From NCBI RefSeq assembly GCF_001653715.1, contig NZ_LWHQ01000043.1:29508-93507 (forward strand): a DNA stretch of 64,000 nucleotides, read 5' to 3'. Under the pieces are notes generated by a model. It did no database searches. It saw only the letters and a list, made by a program, of their open reading frames with translations, and was not told the origin of the DNA. The translations under genes were made by a program, and so were the position numbers. This DNA comes from Methylobacterium platani. Lineage in GTDB: Bacteria; Pseudomonadota; Alphaproteobacteria; Rhizobiales; Beijerinckiaceae. Positions 27,347-36,506 of the stretch are shown one piece after another; the first letter of the stretch is position 1, and each line of letters opens with the position of its first letter.

Positions 27347-27958
27347 TCACGGCCGCCGCGCCAGCGCCAGTCCCAGGCCGGCCCCGAGCAGCAGCCCTCC
27401 CGTGACCCGGTTGCGCCAGCGCCCGCGCGCCAGCACGGCCCGCGCCCGGCCCGCCGCCAGCGCCCAGACGGTATCGAAGACGATCGCCAGCACCAGGAAG
27501 GTCCCGGCCAGGAGCGCGAACTGCCCGAGGGGCGCGGCGTCGCGGCTGACGAACTGGGGCAGGAAGGCGCCGAAGAACAAAAGCGTCTTCGGGTTGGTCA
27601 GCGCCACGAGGAAGCCGCGCAGCGCGATCGCCCGCGCGGCGCGCGGCTCCGGCGCGGTCGTCGCCAGATCGATCGCGGGCGCGCGCCAGGCCTTGATCCC
27701 GAGCCAGAGCAGATAGGCGACGCCGAGCCAGCGCAGCACCTCGAACCACGTCGCCATGATGCTCAGCATCGCCGACAGGCCGGCGACCGTGAGGGCGAGC
27801 TGAACGGTGAGCGCCACGCTGGTCCCCGCCACCGTGACGAGCCCGTAGCGGCCGCCATGGGCCACGCTGTTGGCGACGATCAGGGCGACGTTCGGCCCCG
27901 GGATCAGGATCAGGACGATCGTGGCGGCGACGAAGCCGAGATAGAGGTCGAGGGGCAA
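27347..27958 (-). CDS. LysE-family amino acid exporter
   Basis: The product has six hydrophobic helices and typical family sequences: IPGPNVALIVANSVAHGG near residue 20 and a conserved GFLVALTNPKTLLFFGAFLPQF near 115. LysE/RhtB proteins export amino acids such as lysine, threonine or homoserine lactone; the substrate is unknown here. I take a TTG at 27958 as start because homologues begin about there; a GTG at 27997 is an alternative that adds 13 residues. The product is then about 203 residues. Confidence 0.8.
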   Translation of the reverse strand: MPLDLYLGFVAATIVLILIPGPNVALIVANSVAHGGRYGLVTVAGTSVALTVQLALTVAGLSAMLSIMATWFEVLRWLGVAYLLWLGIKAWRAPAIDLATTAPEPRAARAIALRGFLVALTNPKTLLFFGAFLPQFVSRDAAPLGQFALLAGTFLVLAIVFDTVWALAAGRARAVLARGRWRNRVTGGLLLGAGLGLALARRP

Positions 27959-28028
27959 GGCGGGTGTCCGGCGGTGAACCGGACGGCAGCGTGCCACGCA
28001 CGCCGCCGTCCCGCCAGAGCGGATCTCC

Positions 28029-28583
28029 CTACTTCTGGGCCGGCTGGGTCGTGGTGGTGCCGGTGGCCGCCGGCACGTCGGTCTTACCGGTATCGCTCGT
28101 CTTGGCAGCGTCGCTCGTCTTGGCGGCGTCGGCCTTCGGGGGCTGCTGGCCGAGATAGACGTATTCCGGCGCGGCGCGGAGCTGGTCCTTGTCGGTGTTG
28201 ATCACCGCCTTCAAGGTCTTGTCGTCGACCCGGGTGACCTGCAGCGCCTCCCTGGCGACCGAGACGTACTTGGTGCCGAGGCCGAGGAAGCCGCCGACGC
28301 CGACGACGTAGGACTTCACGGCGAGATCCGGCCCGAGCACGATGTCGGCCACCGAGCCGATGGTCTCGTTGGCGCCGTTCACGATGCTCTGGCCGATCAT
28401 CTTCGAGGCCATGAGGTCGCTCGGCTCCTGCGCCACGAAGGTCGGCCGCAGGTCGTTGGCGAGCGTCGCGGGCGTGCCGGGCACGGGCGTGGGACCGCTC
28501 TTGGGGCCGCTCGCATCCTGCGCCGCTGCGGCGCTGACGCCGGCGACGAGGAGGAACGCGGCGGCGAGGAGGGGGCGGGACAT
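28029..28583 (-). CDS. PRC-barrel domain protein, secreted
   Basis: The ATG at 28583 starts a signal peptide (MSRPLLAAAFLLVAGVSAAAA). A PRC-barrel domain follows at roughly residues 60-125, with SKMIGQSIVNGANETIGSV and a conserved VSVAREALQV. The C-terminus is Ala/Lys/Thr-rich with repeated AAKTSD units. PRC-barrel domains occur in RNA-processing and photosynthetic proteins and in secreted proteins of unknown role, as here. Function is not known; a periplasmic location is inferred from the signal. Confidence 0.72.
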   Translation of the reverse strand: MSRPLLAAAFLLVAGVSAAAAQDASGPKSGPTPVPGTPATLANDLRPTFVAQEPSDLMASKMIGQSIVNGANETIGSVADIVLGPDLAVKSYVVGVGGFLGLGTKYVSVAREALQVTRVDDKTLKAVINTDKDQLRAAPEYVYLGQQPPKADAAKTSDAAKTSDTGKTDVPAATGTTTTQPAQK

Positions 28584-28701
28584 CGACGGCTCCGGCATCA
28601 GGCGCCCGACACGCTCGGGCGCTTGATGAGTCGGTTGCGATGCGAAAAGTTCCGTCGCGCCCGTCCTTTTCCCGGCGTCGGGCCGGGGGCCCGCCGGAGG
28701 G

Positions 28702-29721
28702 TCAGCCCCCGGCGCCGCCGACGATCTCGGCCTCCACTTCGGACGGATCGAGGTCGTAGTGGCGCGAGCAGAACTCGCAGGTGATGCCGATGCGGCCGTC
28801 GTCGCCGACGATCTCGCGCCGCTCCTCCGCGGAGAAGTTGCGGATCATGCCCATCACCCGCTCGCGCGAGCAGCGGCAGGCCTCGTGGACGCCTTGCGCC
28901 TCGTACACCCGCACGCCGCGCTCGTGGAACAGGCGGTAGAGCAGACGCTCGCTCGACACGGTCGGGTCGACGAGTTCGTGGTCCTCGATCGTCGCGACCA
29001 GGGACTTGGCCTCGACCCAGGCATCGTCCTCCCGCGTCGCGCTGTCGTCGAGGAGGGCGTGGCCCTCGGGCAGGTCGCCGGGCGGCAGGTCGGCGAGACG
29101 GGCGCGCTCGGGCGAGTGCGGCAGGAACTGCATCAGCAGGCCGCCCGCGCGCCAGGACTGGCTCCCGGCCTCGCCCCCGCCCTCGACCTTCTCGGCGACG
29201 GCCAGGCGCACCCGGGTCGGGATCTGCTCCGACTGGCGGAAATACTGGTGCGCCGCCTCCTCGAAGCCCTGGCCCTCGAGCGCGACGACGCCCTGGTAGC
29301 GGCTCTGGGCCGAGCCCTGGTCGATCGTCATCGCGAGGTGGCCGTGCCCGAGGAGCCCGGCGGTGCCGGCCCGCGGACCGGCCTCGGCGACGCGGCCGGC
29401 ATCGAAGCGGGCGGTGGCCCGCACCCGGTCGGGCGCCTCGAAGTCGACCACCACCATGTCGACCGGTCCGTCGGACTTGGTCTGGAGCTGGAACCGGCCC
29501 TCGAACTTGAGCGAGGAGCCGAGCAGCACCGTCAGCGCCGCGGCCTCGCCGAGGAGCCGCGCCACCGTGTCGGGGTAGCCGTGCCGGCGCAGGATCGTGT
29601 CGACGGAGGGGCCGAGACGCACGACGCGGCCGCGCACGTCGAGGGGCTCGACCGCGAAGGGCAGGATCGCGTCGTCACGGCCCTCGGCGGCCGGGCTCTG
29701 GGGGGAAGAAGTGTCGGACAT
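28702..29721 (-). CDS. hslO: Redox-regulated chaperone Hsp33
   Basis: Hsp33 is a holdase chaperone switched on by oxidative stress. The 339-residue protein has the family's N-terminal domain and a C-terminal zinc switch: CRC near residue 280 (C280/C282) and CEFC near 313 (C313/C316). All four cysteines are present, so redox activation should work. It lies downstream of argD and argF in the same direction, separated by a 218-base gap that I see no gene in. Confidence 0.92.
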   Translation of the reverse strand: MSDTSSPQSPAAEGRDDAILPFAVEPLDVRGRVVRLGPSVDTILRRHGYPDTVARLLGEAAALTVLLGSSLKFEGRFQLQTKSDGPVDMVVVDFEAPDRVRATARFDAGRVAEAGPRAGTAGLLGHGHLAMTIDQGSAQSRYQGVVALEGQGFEEAAHQYFRQSEQIPTRVRLAVAEKVEGGGEAGSQSWRAGGLLMQFLPHSPERARLADLPPGDLPEGHALLDDSATREDDAWVEAKSLVATIEDHELVDPTVSSERLLYRLFHERGVRVYEAQGVHEACRCSRERVMGMIRNFSAEERREIVGDDGRIGITCEFCSRHYDLDPSEVEAEIVGGAGG

Positions 29722-29939
29722 GCTCTCACCGCCGCCGGCAAGGCTGAAGGCCGGCTCTCGCGCACGATCAGGAAGGTCTCCCGGCGAGGGGCCTTCCGCG
29801 CGAGCCGCAACGCTGAGGCCTCGCGGGACGCGGGCAGGCGGAGCGGGGAGCGGGAGACGCCGCGGCGAGAGACCGGCGTATCCCGCTATATGGAGGTCCG
29901 GGCGATGTTTTCGAAGGGGTTATCGCCCGGAGGAGATCG

Positions 29940-30887
29940 TCAGAGGACGGCGCCGAGGCACCAGGCCAGGATGCCCTTCTGGGCGTGGAGCCGGTTCTCG
30001 GCCTCGTCGAACACCACCGATTGCGGCCCGTCGATCACCTCGGCGGTGACCTCCTCGCCACGATGGGCCGGCAGGCAGTGCATGAACACCGCATCCTTGG
30101 CCGCCGCCGCCATCAGCCGGCCGTTGACCTGGTAGGGCATCAGCAGGTTGTGGCGGTGCGCCTCGTCCTCGTCGCCCATCGAGACCCAGCAATCGGTCAC
30201 GACCGCGTCGGCCCCCGCCACCGCCTCGAACGGGTCGGCGGTGATGGCGAGCTCCGCGCCCTCGGCCTTGGCGCGGGCGATCAGGCTCTCCGGCACCGGC
30301 ATCTCGGGCGGGCAGGCGACGGCGAGCTTGAAGTCGAACCGCGCCGCGGCATGGGCCCAGGAGGCCAGCACGTTGTTGGCGTCCCCCGACCAGGCGACGG
30401 TGCGGCCCTTGATCGGGCCGCGATGCTCCTCGAAGGTCAGCACGTCGGCCATGATCTGGCACGGGTGCGACTCCTTCGTCAGGCCGTTGATGACCGGCAC
30501 CGTGGCGTATTCCGCCAGTTCCAGCATCATGCCGTGGTCGAGGATGCGGATCATGATCGCGTCGACGTAGCGCGACAGGACCCGGGCGGTGTCGGCGACG
30601 GTCTCGCCGCGGCCGAGCTGCATCTCCCGGCCGGTGAGCATCAGGGTCTCGCCGCCCAGCTCCCGCATCGCCACGTCGAACGAGACGCGGGTGCGGGTCG
30701 AGGGCTTGTCGAACACCATCGCCAGGAACTTGCCGGCGAGCGGGCGCTCGGCCGGCGGCTCGCCCTTGCGGCGGCGCCGCTTCAGCTCGGCGCAGGCATC
30801 GAGGACCGTGCGCAGCTCGGTCTTCGAGAAGTCGGTCAGGTCGAGGAAATGCCGGGGGGCCGGCGCGATCTTCACGGGCGCATTCAT
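29940..30887 (-). CDS. argF: Ornithine carbamoyltransferase
   Basis: ArgF makes citrulline from ornithine and carbamoyl phosphate. The 315-residue protein shows the carbamoyl-phosphate site DKPSTRTRVSF near residue 60, the catalytic HCLPAHRGEE near 272, and ornithine-site sequences. Its ATG overlaps the argD stop by one base (TGATG), so argD and argF are almost certainly translated from one mRNA. Together with argE and argJ they cover much of arginine synthesis. Confidence 0.95.
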   Translation of the reverse strand: MNAPVKIAPAPRHFLDLTDFSKTELRTVLDACAELKRRRRKGEPPAERPLAGKFLAMVFDKPSTRTRVSFDVAMRELGGETLMLTGREMQLGRGETVADTARVLSRYVDAIMIRILDHGMMLELAEYATVPVINGLTKESHPCQIMADVLTFEEHRGPIKGRTVAWSGDANNVLASWAHAAARFDFKLAVACPPEMPVPESLIARAKAEGAELAITADPFEAVAGADAVVTDCWVSMGDEDEAHRHNLLMPYQVNGRLMAAAAKDAVFMHCLPAHRGEEVTAEVIDGPQSVVFDEAENRLHAQKGILAWCLGAVL

Positions 30888-32080
30888 CACTCGGCGGCCC
30901 TCCGGCCCCTCGTTTCCATGGCGGCGCAGGCCGCCTCCAGCTTGTCGAGCGCCGCGGCCACCTCGTCCTCGCCGATGGTCAGCGGGGGCAGGAGGCGCAC
31001 GACGTTGTCGCCGGCCGGGATCACCAGGAGGTGCTCGTCCCGGGCGGCGGCGGCGAAATCGGTGTTGGTGACGACGAGGCGCAGGCCCGTCATCAGGCCC
31101 TCCCCGCGCAATTCGTCGATCACGTCGGGGTGGCGGTCCTTGAGCGCGGCGAGGCGCTGCTTCAGGAGCAGGCCGGTCTGCCGGACGTGGTCGAGGAAGC
31201 CGGGCGCCAGGACGATGTCGAGCACGGCGTTGCCGACCGCCATGGCGAGCGGGTTGCCGCCGAAGGTGGTGCCGTGGGTGCCCACCGTCATGCCGCGGGC
31301 GGCCTCGCTCGTCGCCAGGCAGGCGCCCATCGGGAAGCCGCCGCCGATCCCCTTGGCCGAGGACAGGATGTCCGGCGTCACGCCCGACCATTCGTGGGCG
31401 AAGAGCCTGCCGGTGCGGCCGATGCCGGTCTGGACCTCGTCCATGATCAGCATGAGGCCGTGCTCGTCGCACAAGCCGCGCAGGGTGCGCAGCCACTCGT
31501 GCGGCACCACCCGCAGGCCGCCCTCGCCCTGGATCGGCTCGATCATCAGGGCGGCGGTCTCGGGGGTGATCGCCGCCTTCAGGGCCTCCAGGTCGCCGAA
31601 GGGCACCTGGTCGAAGCCGTCGACCTTCGGGCCGAAGCCCTCGATGTACTTCTGCTGGCCGCCGGCCGCGATCGTGGCGAGCGTCCGGCCGTGGAAGGCA
31701 CCCTCGAAGGTGACGATCCGGTACCGCTCCGGATGGCCGCCGGCGGCGTGGTACTTGCGCGCCATCTTGATGCAGGCCTCGTTGGCCTCGGCACCGGAAT
31801 TGGCGAAGAACACCACGTCGGCGAAGCTCGCCTCGGTCAGCCGCTGGGCCAGCCGCTCGGCCTCCGGCACCTCGAACAGGTTCGAGACGTGCCAGACCTT
31901 CTGGGCCTGCTCGGTCAGCGCGGCGACGAGGTGCGGGTGGCCGTGGCCGACCGAGTTGACCGCGATGCCGGCGCCGAAATCGAGGTATCGCGAGCCGTCT
32001 CGGGCAACGAGCCAGGCGCCCTCACCGCGCTCGAAGGACACCTTGGCCCGGGCGTAGGTCGGCAGCAGCGAGGAGGTCAC
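30887..32080 (-). CDS. argD: Acetylornithine aminotransferase
   Basis: This PLP enzyme transfers an amino group to N-acetylglutamate semialdehyde. It has the substrate and cofactor motifs FANSGAEANEACIKMARK and the PLP-binding Lys in SSAKGIGGGFPMGA. From the GTG at 32080 it is 397 residues, the usual length; GGAG lies about 8 bases upstream. The frame stays open upstream, but that extension crosses a promoter and a hairpin (32119-32184) and should not be translated. The gene heads the argD-argF operon. Confidence 0.93.
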   Translation of the reverse strand: MTSSLLPTYARAKVSFERGEGAWLVARDGSRYLDFGAGIAVNSVGHGHPHLVAALTEQAQKVWHVSNLFEVPEAERLAQRLTEASFADVVFFANSGAEANEACIKMARKYHAAGGHPERYRIVTFEGAFHGRTLATIAAGGQQKYIEGFGPKVDGFDQVPFGDLEALKAAITPETAALMIEPIQGEGGLRVVPHEWLRTLRGLCDEHGLMLIMDEVQTGIGRTGRLFAHEWSGVTPDILSSAKGIGGGFPMGACLATSEAARGMTVGTHGTTFGGNPLAMAVGNAVLDIVLAPGFLDHVRQTGLLLKQRLAALKDRHPDVIDELRGEGLMTGLRLVVTNTDFAAAARDEHLLVIPAGDNVVRLLPPLTIGEDEVAAALDKLEAACAAMETRGRRAAE

Positions 32081-32118
32081 GATCTCGTCTCCGTCGCGGT
32101 CGAGTGAGTCGGTCGACC

Positions 32119-32184
32119 GGAAAACAAAGCGCCGCCTCGAAGGGCGGCGCGCGCGGATACTATGGAACGAGCGCGCGCTGTCAA
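32119..32184 (-). promoter_or_regulatory. argD promoter followed at once by a strong leader hairpin
   Basis: On the leftward strand TTGACA (complement of 32179-32184) and TAGTAT (complement of 32157-32162) are 16 bases apart. Transcription would start near 32150. The very first transcribed bases form GCGCCGCC/GGCGGCGC with a 6-base loop, followed by TTTGTTTT (complement of about 32119-32126), a terminator-like shape. It could be an early attenuator or a protective 5' stem. Confidence 0.55.
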
Positions 32185-32381
32185 CGCCGTCGCACGAAGA
32201 CGACGGCGAGATAGCCGCGTGAACTGCCCTCCCCCGGGGTTGCGGCCGCATTGCCTTCGAGGCACAGACCCCGTGCGGCCGGGGCCCGGCCGCGCCGCGG
32301 CGGGGGCGCCGCGGGACGACGGACCGGCCCTCGCTCCGGCGGGCGTCCTGCCCCGGACGGGCCTGGTGGGAGACCAGACAG

Positions 32382-32855
32382 ATGAGCGCGACCCTCGACC
32401 GCCTGAAGGAGCTCGGCCTCACCCTGCCGCCGGCCGCGGCACCGGTGGCGAACTATCTCGGCTTCCAGCGCAGCGGCAACCTGGTGGTGATCTCCGGCCA
32501 GCTGCCCTTCGGGGCGAACGGCCAGATCGATCCGGCCCACAAGGGCAAGGTCGGCGCCCAGGTCTCGCCGGAGGCGGCGGCGGAGGCCGCGCGGCACTGC
32601 GCACTCAACGTGCTGGCGCAGCTGCGGGCGGCGGCCGGCAACCTCGACGACGCGGTGGTGTCCTGTCTGCGGCTCGGCGGCTTCATCAACGCGGCGCCGG
32701 GCTTCTCGGCGGTGGCGGGCGTGATGAACGGCGCCTCCGACCTGATGGTGCAGGTCCTGGGCGAGCGCGGCCGCCACGCCCGCTCGACCATCGGCGTCGC
32801 CGAGCTCCCCCTCGACGCGGTGGTCGAGGTCGAGGGCATGTTCGAGGTCCGCTGA
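32382..32855 (+). CDS. RidA family protein (YjgF/L-PSP type)
   Basis: This 157-residue protein has the family signature near the C-terminus (RSTIGVAELPLDAVVEVEGMFEV) and the conserved VVISGQLPF start. RidA proteins remove reactive enamine/imine intermediates from amino acid metabolism; some members have other roles. It is divergent from argD. Length is slightly longer than the usual ~130, owing to inserts around residue 60-90. Confidence 0.88.
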   Translation: MSATLDRLKELGLTLPPAAAPVANYLGFQRSGNLVVISGQLPFGANGQIDPAHKGKVGAQVSPEAAAEAARHCALNVLAQLRAAAGNLDDAVVSCLRLGGFINAAPGFSAVAGVMNGASDLMVQVLGERGRHARSTIGVAELPLDAVVEVEGMFEVR

Positions 32856-32953
32856 GGCCTGAGCACCGGCCGTCCGGCCTTCCCCACCCGCGGCCCCTTC
32901 CCGAGGCGGCGGGTGGGCTCGACCTCGAGACTCGATCAGACAGGCTCCGACCC

Positions 32954-33709
32954 ATGCCCGACCGCTCCGCCCCCGACTGGCTGACCGCCCGTCCGATCGC
33001 CCATCGCGGCCTGCACGACCGCCATGCCGGCATCCCCGAGAACACGCTCGCGGCGGCGGAGGCCGCGATCGCCGGAGGCTACGCGATCGAGTGCGACGTC
33101 CAGCTCAGCCGGGACGGCGAGGCGATGGTGTTCCACGATGCCGGCCTCGGCCGGCTCACCGGGGCGGACGGCCTGGTGCGCGAGCGCGACGCGGCCGATC
33201 TCAAGGCCCTGACGGTGCTCGGCAGCGGCGAGCCCGTCCCGACGCTGCCGGACTTCCTGAGGCGGATCGCCGGGCGCACGCCCCTGATCGTCGAGGTGAA
33301 GACCCGCCACGACGGCGACCTGGCCCTGGCCCGCCGCACCGCCGAGATCGTCGCGGCCTATGACGGCCCGGTGGCGGTGAAGTCGTTCGATCCGGCGATC
33401 GTCGGGGCGCTGGCCGGCCTCGTCCCGGCGATCCCGCGCGGCATCGTCGCCGAGAGCCGCCACGACGATCCGGCCTACGCCTCCCTCACCGAGGCGGAGC
33501 GGCACGGGCTCGGCCAGCTCCTGCATCTCGCCGACAGCCGCCCGGACTTCCTGTCCTGGCGCGTCGACGACCTGCCGAACGCCGCCACCCATCTCTGCCG
33601 CCTGCTCGGCCGCATGCCTGTGATGACCTGGACCGTCCGCACCGAGGCCCAGGTGAGGCTGGCGCGGGCCCATGCCGACCAGATGGTGTTCGAGGGCTTC
33701 CGGCCCTGA
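32954..33709 (+). CDS. Glycerophosphodiester phosphodiesterase
   Basis: This GDPD-family enzyme hydrolyses glycerophosphodiesters to glycerol-3-P and an alcohol. The 251-residue protein carries AHRG at residues 16-19, PENT near 28, ECDVQLSRDG near 47 and FHD near 62, the metal and catalytic set of the family. No signal peptide is evident, so it is likely cytosolic. It follows RidA by about 98 bases in the same direction. Confidence 0.9.
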   Translation: MPDRSAPDWLTARPIAHRGLHDRHAGIPENTLAAAEAAIAGGYAIECDVQLSRDGEAMVFHDAGLGRLTGADGLVRERDAADLKALTVLGSGEPVPTLPDFLRRIAGRTPLIVEVKTRHDGDLALARRTAEIVAAYDGPVAVKSFDPAIVGALAGLVPAIPRGIVAESRHDDPAYASLTEAERHGLGQLLHLADSRPDFLSWRVDDLPNAATHLCRLLGRMPVMTWTVRTEAQVRLARAHADQMVFEGFRP

Positions 33710-33736
33710 CGGAGGGCGGGCCGGTCGCGGCCCGCC

Positions 33737-34009
33737 CTATCCCGCCTCGCCCGGCGTCCGCGCCCGCAGCGCCAGGGCGTGCAAGCCGCGCCCGAAGGCG
33801 TCGTCGAGGAGCGCATTCACCATGCGGTGGCGCTCGACCCGGCTCTTTCCCTCGAAGGCCGCCGATACCACGTCGAGACGGAAGTGAGTTTCCCCGCCCT
33901 CCCGCCAGCCGGAATGGCCGGCATGCTGGTGTGATTCGTCGACGACGCTGAGCGCCGCCGGCGCCAGCCGCTCGTCAAGCGTCGCCCTGATCCACTCGCC
34001 CAGGCTCAT
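33737..34009 (-). CDS. bolA: BolA family protein
   Basis: The 90-residue protein has the BolA core with SVVDESHQHAGHSG (residues 21-34) and FRLDVVSAAFEGKSRVERHRMVNALL. BolA proteins pair with monothiol glutaredoxins to handle iron-sulfur clusters and can act in cell-shape regulation. It is convergent with the glycerophosphodiesterase gene and divergent from the J-domain gene, the order seen in many Alphaproteobacteria. Confidence 0.92.
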   Translation of the reverse strand: MSLGEWIRATLDERLAPAALSVVDESHQHAGHSGWREGGETHFRLDVVSAAFEGKSRVERHRMVNALLDDAFGRGLHALALRARTPGEAG

Positions 34010-34143
34010 CGCGCACCCGTCCTTAACCTGCTTCGGCGTGACTGGCCGGAGCGGGCATGCCCCGTCAAGCCGTCCGGTTCCGCCTGCGGCATCAGGCCCG
34101 GAGCCCTTGTGCCCGCCCTCCCGCCCCGCATAATCGCCTCGTC

Positions 34144-34767
34144 ATGGATCTGAACTCGCCCCTGTTCGACCGCATCCGCATCCGGCCCTCCTGCGACGAG
34201 CCGAAGAAGGCCGAGGGTCCGGCCTGCGAACGGCCGGGCTGCACCCAGCCCGGGCTGCACAAGGCGCCCAAGGGGCGCAAGCAGGAGGGCCAGTACTGGC
34301 GCTTCTGCATGCAACACGTGCGCGAGTACAACGCTTCATACAACTACTTCGACGGGATGAACGACGCCGCCGTCCAGGCCTACCAGAAGGACGCGGTGAT
34401 CGGGCATCGCCCGACCTGGGCGATGGGCGTCAACCCGGGCGCCAAGCCCGGGGCGAAGCCCGACGCGACCCAGCGCGACTGGGACTACGTCGATCCCCTC
34501 GGCATCCTGCGCGGCGAGGGTGCGGGCCCGGCGTCGCGCCGCGCCCGGGCCGAGCCGCCGCCGCCGCGCTACTCCGCCCCCGTGCGCAAGGCCCTCGACG
34601 TGCTCGGCCTCGACGAGGGCGCCGACCCGGCCGCCGTCAAGGCGCAGTACAAGGCCCTGGTGAAACGCTTCCACCCCGACGCCAACGGGGGCGACCGCTC
34701 CTTCGAGGACCGCCTGCGCGACATCATCAAGGCCCACGACACCCTGCGGGCCGCCGGCCTGTGCTGA
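34144..34767 (+). CDS. J-domain protein with N-terminal Cys/His cluster
   Basis: The 207-residue protein has a C-terminal J domain with the essential HPD at residues 177-179 (RFHPDAN). Ahead of it is a segment with Cys17, Cys28, Cys33, His39, Cys55 and His58, likely to bind a metal ion. Such proteins recruit DnaK to particular substrates. The gene stands between bolA and cobS, an arrangement conserved in Alphaproteobacteria. I chose the ATG at 34144 because it gives the family's MDLNSPLFD start. Confidence 0.85.
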   Translation: MDLNSPLFDRIRIRPSCDEPKKAEGPACERPGCTQPGLHKAPKGRKQEGQYWRFCMQHVREYNASYNYFDGMNDAAVQAYQKDAVIGHRPTWAMGVNPGAKPGAKPDATQRDWDYVDPLGILRGEGAGPASRRARAEPPPPRYSAPVRKALDVLGLDEGADPAAVKAQYKALVKRFHPDANGGDRSFEDRLRDIIKAHDTLRAAGLC

Positions 34768-34999
34768 CCGCGCCGGGGGGCGCTGCGGGCGGCCGGCTCC
34801 CGGGGCACGGATCTCGCATCCCTGATCTGCCGCGAGGGGGGCTCGAAACGCGACGCCTCGCCCATATATCCGGGTCAGGCACGTTTGCGCCGGCTTCCCC
34901 CGCAGCTTAAGGACAAGCGGCGCCCGCCGGTCACCCCGCGCCGTCGCGACATTCGCAGGATCGCCCATGGCGGGTCGGCCTGCCCCGACGAGGCTCCGT

Positions 35000-35983
35000 A
35001 TGCTTGCTGAGAATACGCCACCCGCACTCCCGGACACGACCGTCTCGGTGCGCAAGGTGTTCGGGATCGATTCGAACCTCGAGGTGCCGGCCTTCTCGGC
35101 CACCGAAGAGCACGTGCCGGATCTCGATCCCGACTACCTGTTCGACCGCGAGACCACCTTGGCGATCCTGGCCGGCTTCGCCCGCAACCGCCGGGTGATG
35201 ATCACCGGCTATCACGGCACCGGCAAGTCCACCCACATCGAGCAGGTCGCCGCCCGGCTGAACTGGCCCTGCATCCGCATCAACCTCGACAGCCACGTCT
35301 CGCGCATCGACCTCGTCGGCAAGGACGCGATCGTGCTGAAGGACGGCAAGCAGGTCACCGCCTTCCAGGACGGCATCCTGCCCTGGGCGCTGCAGAACAA
35401 CGTCGCGCTGGTCTTCGACGAGTACGATGCCGGCCGGCCCGACGTGATGTTCGTGATCCAGCGCGTGCTGGAGGTCTCGGGCCGCCTGACGCTCCTCGAC
35501 CAGAAGCGGGTGATCCGCCCGCATCCCGGCTTCCGCCTGTTCGCCACCGCCAACACGGTCGGCCTCGGCGACACCTCGGGCCTCTATCACGGCACCCAGC
35601 AGATCAACCAGGGCCAGATGGACCGCTGGTCGATCGTCACCACGCTGAACTACCTGCCGCACGACCGCGAGGTCGACATCGTGCTCTCCAAGGCGCCGCA
35701 TTACCGCGGCGAAGGCGGGCGCGACATCGTCAACAAGATGGTGCGCGTCGCCGACCTCACCCGCAACGCCTTCATCAACGGCGACCTGTCGACCGTGATG
35801 AGCCCGCGCACGGTGATCACCTGGGCCGAGAACGCCGACATCTTCAACGACATCGGCTTCGCCTTCCGGGTGACCTTCCTCAACAAGTGCGACGAGCTGG
35901 AGCGGTCGCTGGTGGCCGAGTTCTACCAGCGCTCCTTCGGCAAGGAGCTGCCCGAGAGCGCGGTCAACGTGGCGCTGAGCTGA
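35000..35983 (+). CDS. cobS: Cobaltochelatase subunit CobS
   Basis: CobS is the AAA+ ATPase ring of the aerobic cobaltochelatase that inserts Co2+ into hydrogenobyrinic acid diamide for vitamin B12. Walker A GYHGTGKST is near residue 69 and Walker B ALVFDEYDA near 136. The start at 35000 gives 327 residues, the usual size, with GAGG six bases upstream. Its partner cobT follows after a DUF29 gene; cobN is not in the window. No cobalamin riboswitch box is visible upstream. Confidence 0.95.
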   Translation: MLAENTPPALPDTTVSVRKVFGIDSNLEVPAFSATEEHVPDLDPDYLFDRETTLAILAGFARNRRVMITGYHGTGKSTHIEQVAARLNWPCIRINLDSHVSRIDLVGKDAIVLKDGKQVTAFQDGILPWALQNNVALVFDEYDAGRPDVMFVIQRVLEVSGRLTLLDQKRVIRPHPGFRLFATANTVGLGDTSGLYHGTQQINQGQMDRWSIVTTLNYLPHDREVDIVLSKAPHYRGEGGRDIVNKMVRVADLTRNAFINGDLSTVMSPRTVITWAENADIFNDIGFAFRVTFLNKCDELERSLVAEFYQRSFGKELPESAVNVALS

Positions 35984-36001
35984 CCTCAAGGGAGATCCCC
36001 G

Positions 36002-36499
36002 ATGGCGGACCCGGTCTTGAGCGAGCTGCGTTCCGACGAAGCGCCGCCGTCGCGGGACCGGGCCCGCTATGAGGATGACCTCTATGCCTGGGCGCTCGAA
36101 CAGGCGAGGCTGCTTCGCGCCGGCTGCCTCGACACGGTCGATGCGGAGCACGTCGCCGAGGAGCTGGAGAGCTTGGGTAGAAGCGAGTTCGCCAAGCTGC
36201 GCAGTTGCCTGCGTGTGCTCGTGATGCACATGCTCAAATGGGACCAGCAGCCGGAGCATCGCACGGCGAGCTGGATCTTCTCGATCAACGAGCAGCGGCG
36301 GCGCTACCGTGACGTGCTGGCGGACAATCCAAGCCTTCGGCCCCGCCGAGATGAGGCGTTGCAGCGCTGCTACCCAGACGCGCGCGATTGGGCCAGCAAC
36401 GAGACGCATATCCCGTCCGACGAATTTCCGCGCACCTGCCCCTACACCTGGGACGACCTCCTGGATCGCCCCTTCGACTTCGACTCGCTGAAGAAGTAG
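36002..36499 (+). CDS. DUF29 family protein between cobS and cobT
   Basis: This 165-residue protein matches DUF29: YEDDLYAWALEQARLLRAG near the start, EELESLGRSE in the middle and SLRPRRDEALQRCYPDAR towards the end. DUF29 proteins are common in cyanobacteria and Rhizobiales, with no established function. The gene sits 18 bases after cobS and 7 before cobT, so it is transcribed with both, though this pair is usually directly adjacent. It probably inserted into the operon. Its coding looks intact. Confidence 0.8.
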   Translation: MADPVLSELRSDEAPPSRDRARYEDDLYAWALEQARLLRAGCLDTVDAEHVAEELESLGRSEFAKLRSCLRVLVMHMLKWDQQPEHRTASWIFSINEQRRRYRDVLADNPSLRPRRDEALQRCYPDARDWASNETHIPSDEFPRTCPYTWDDLLDRPFDFDSLKK

Positions 36500-36506
36500 C
36501 CTCGCC

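Noticed and set aside
34768..34999. Cobalamin riboswitch ahead of cobS
   Set aside because: I found no B12-box sequence or the typical long multi-stem aptamer in this interval.
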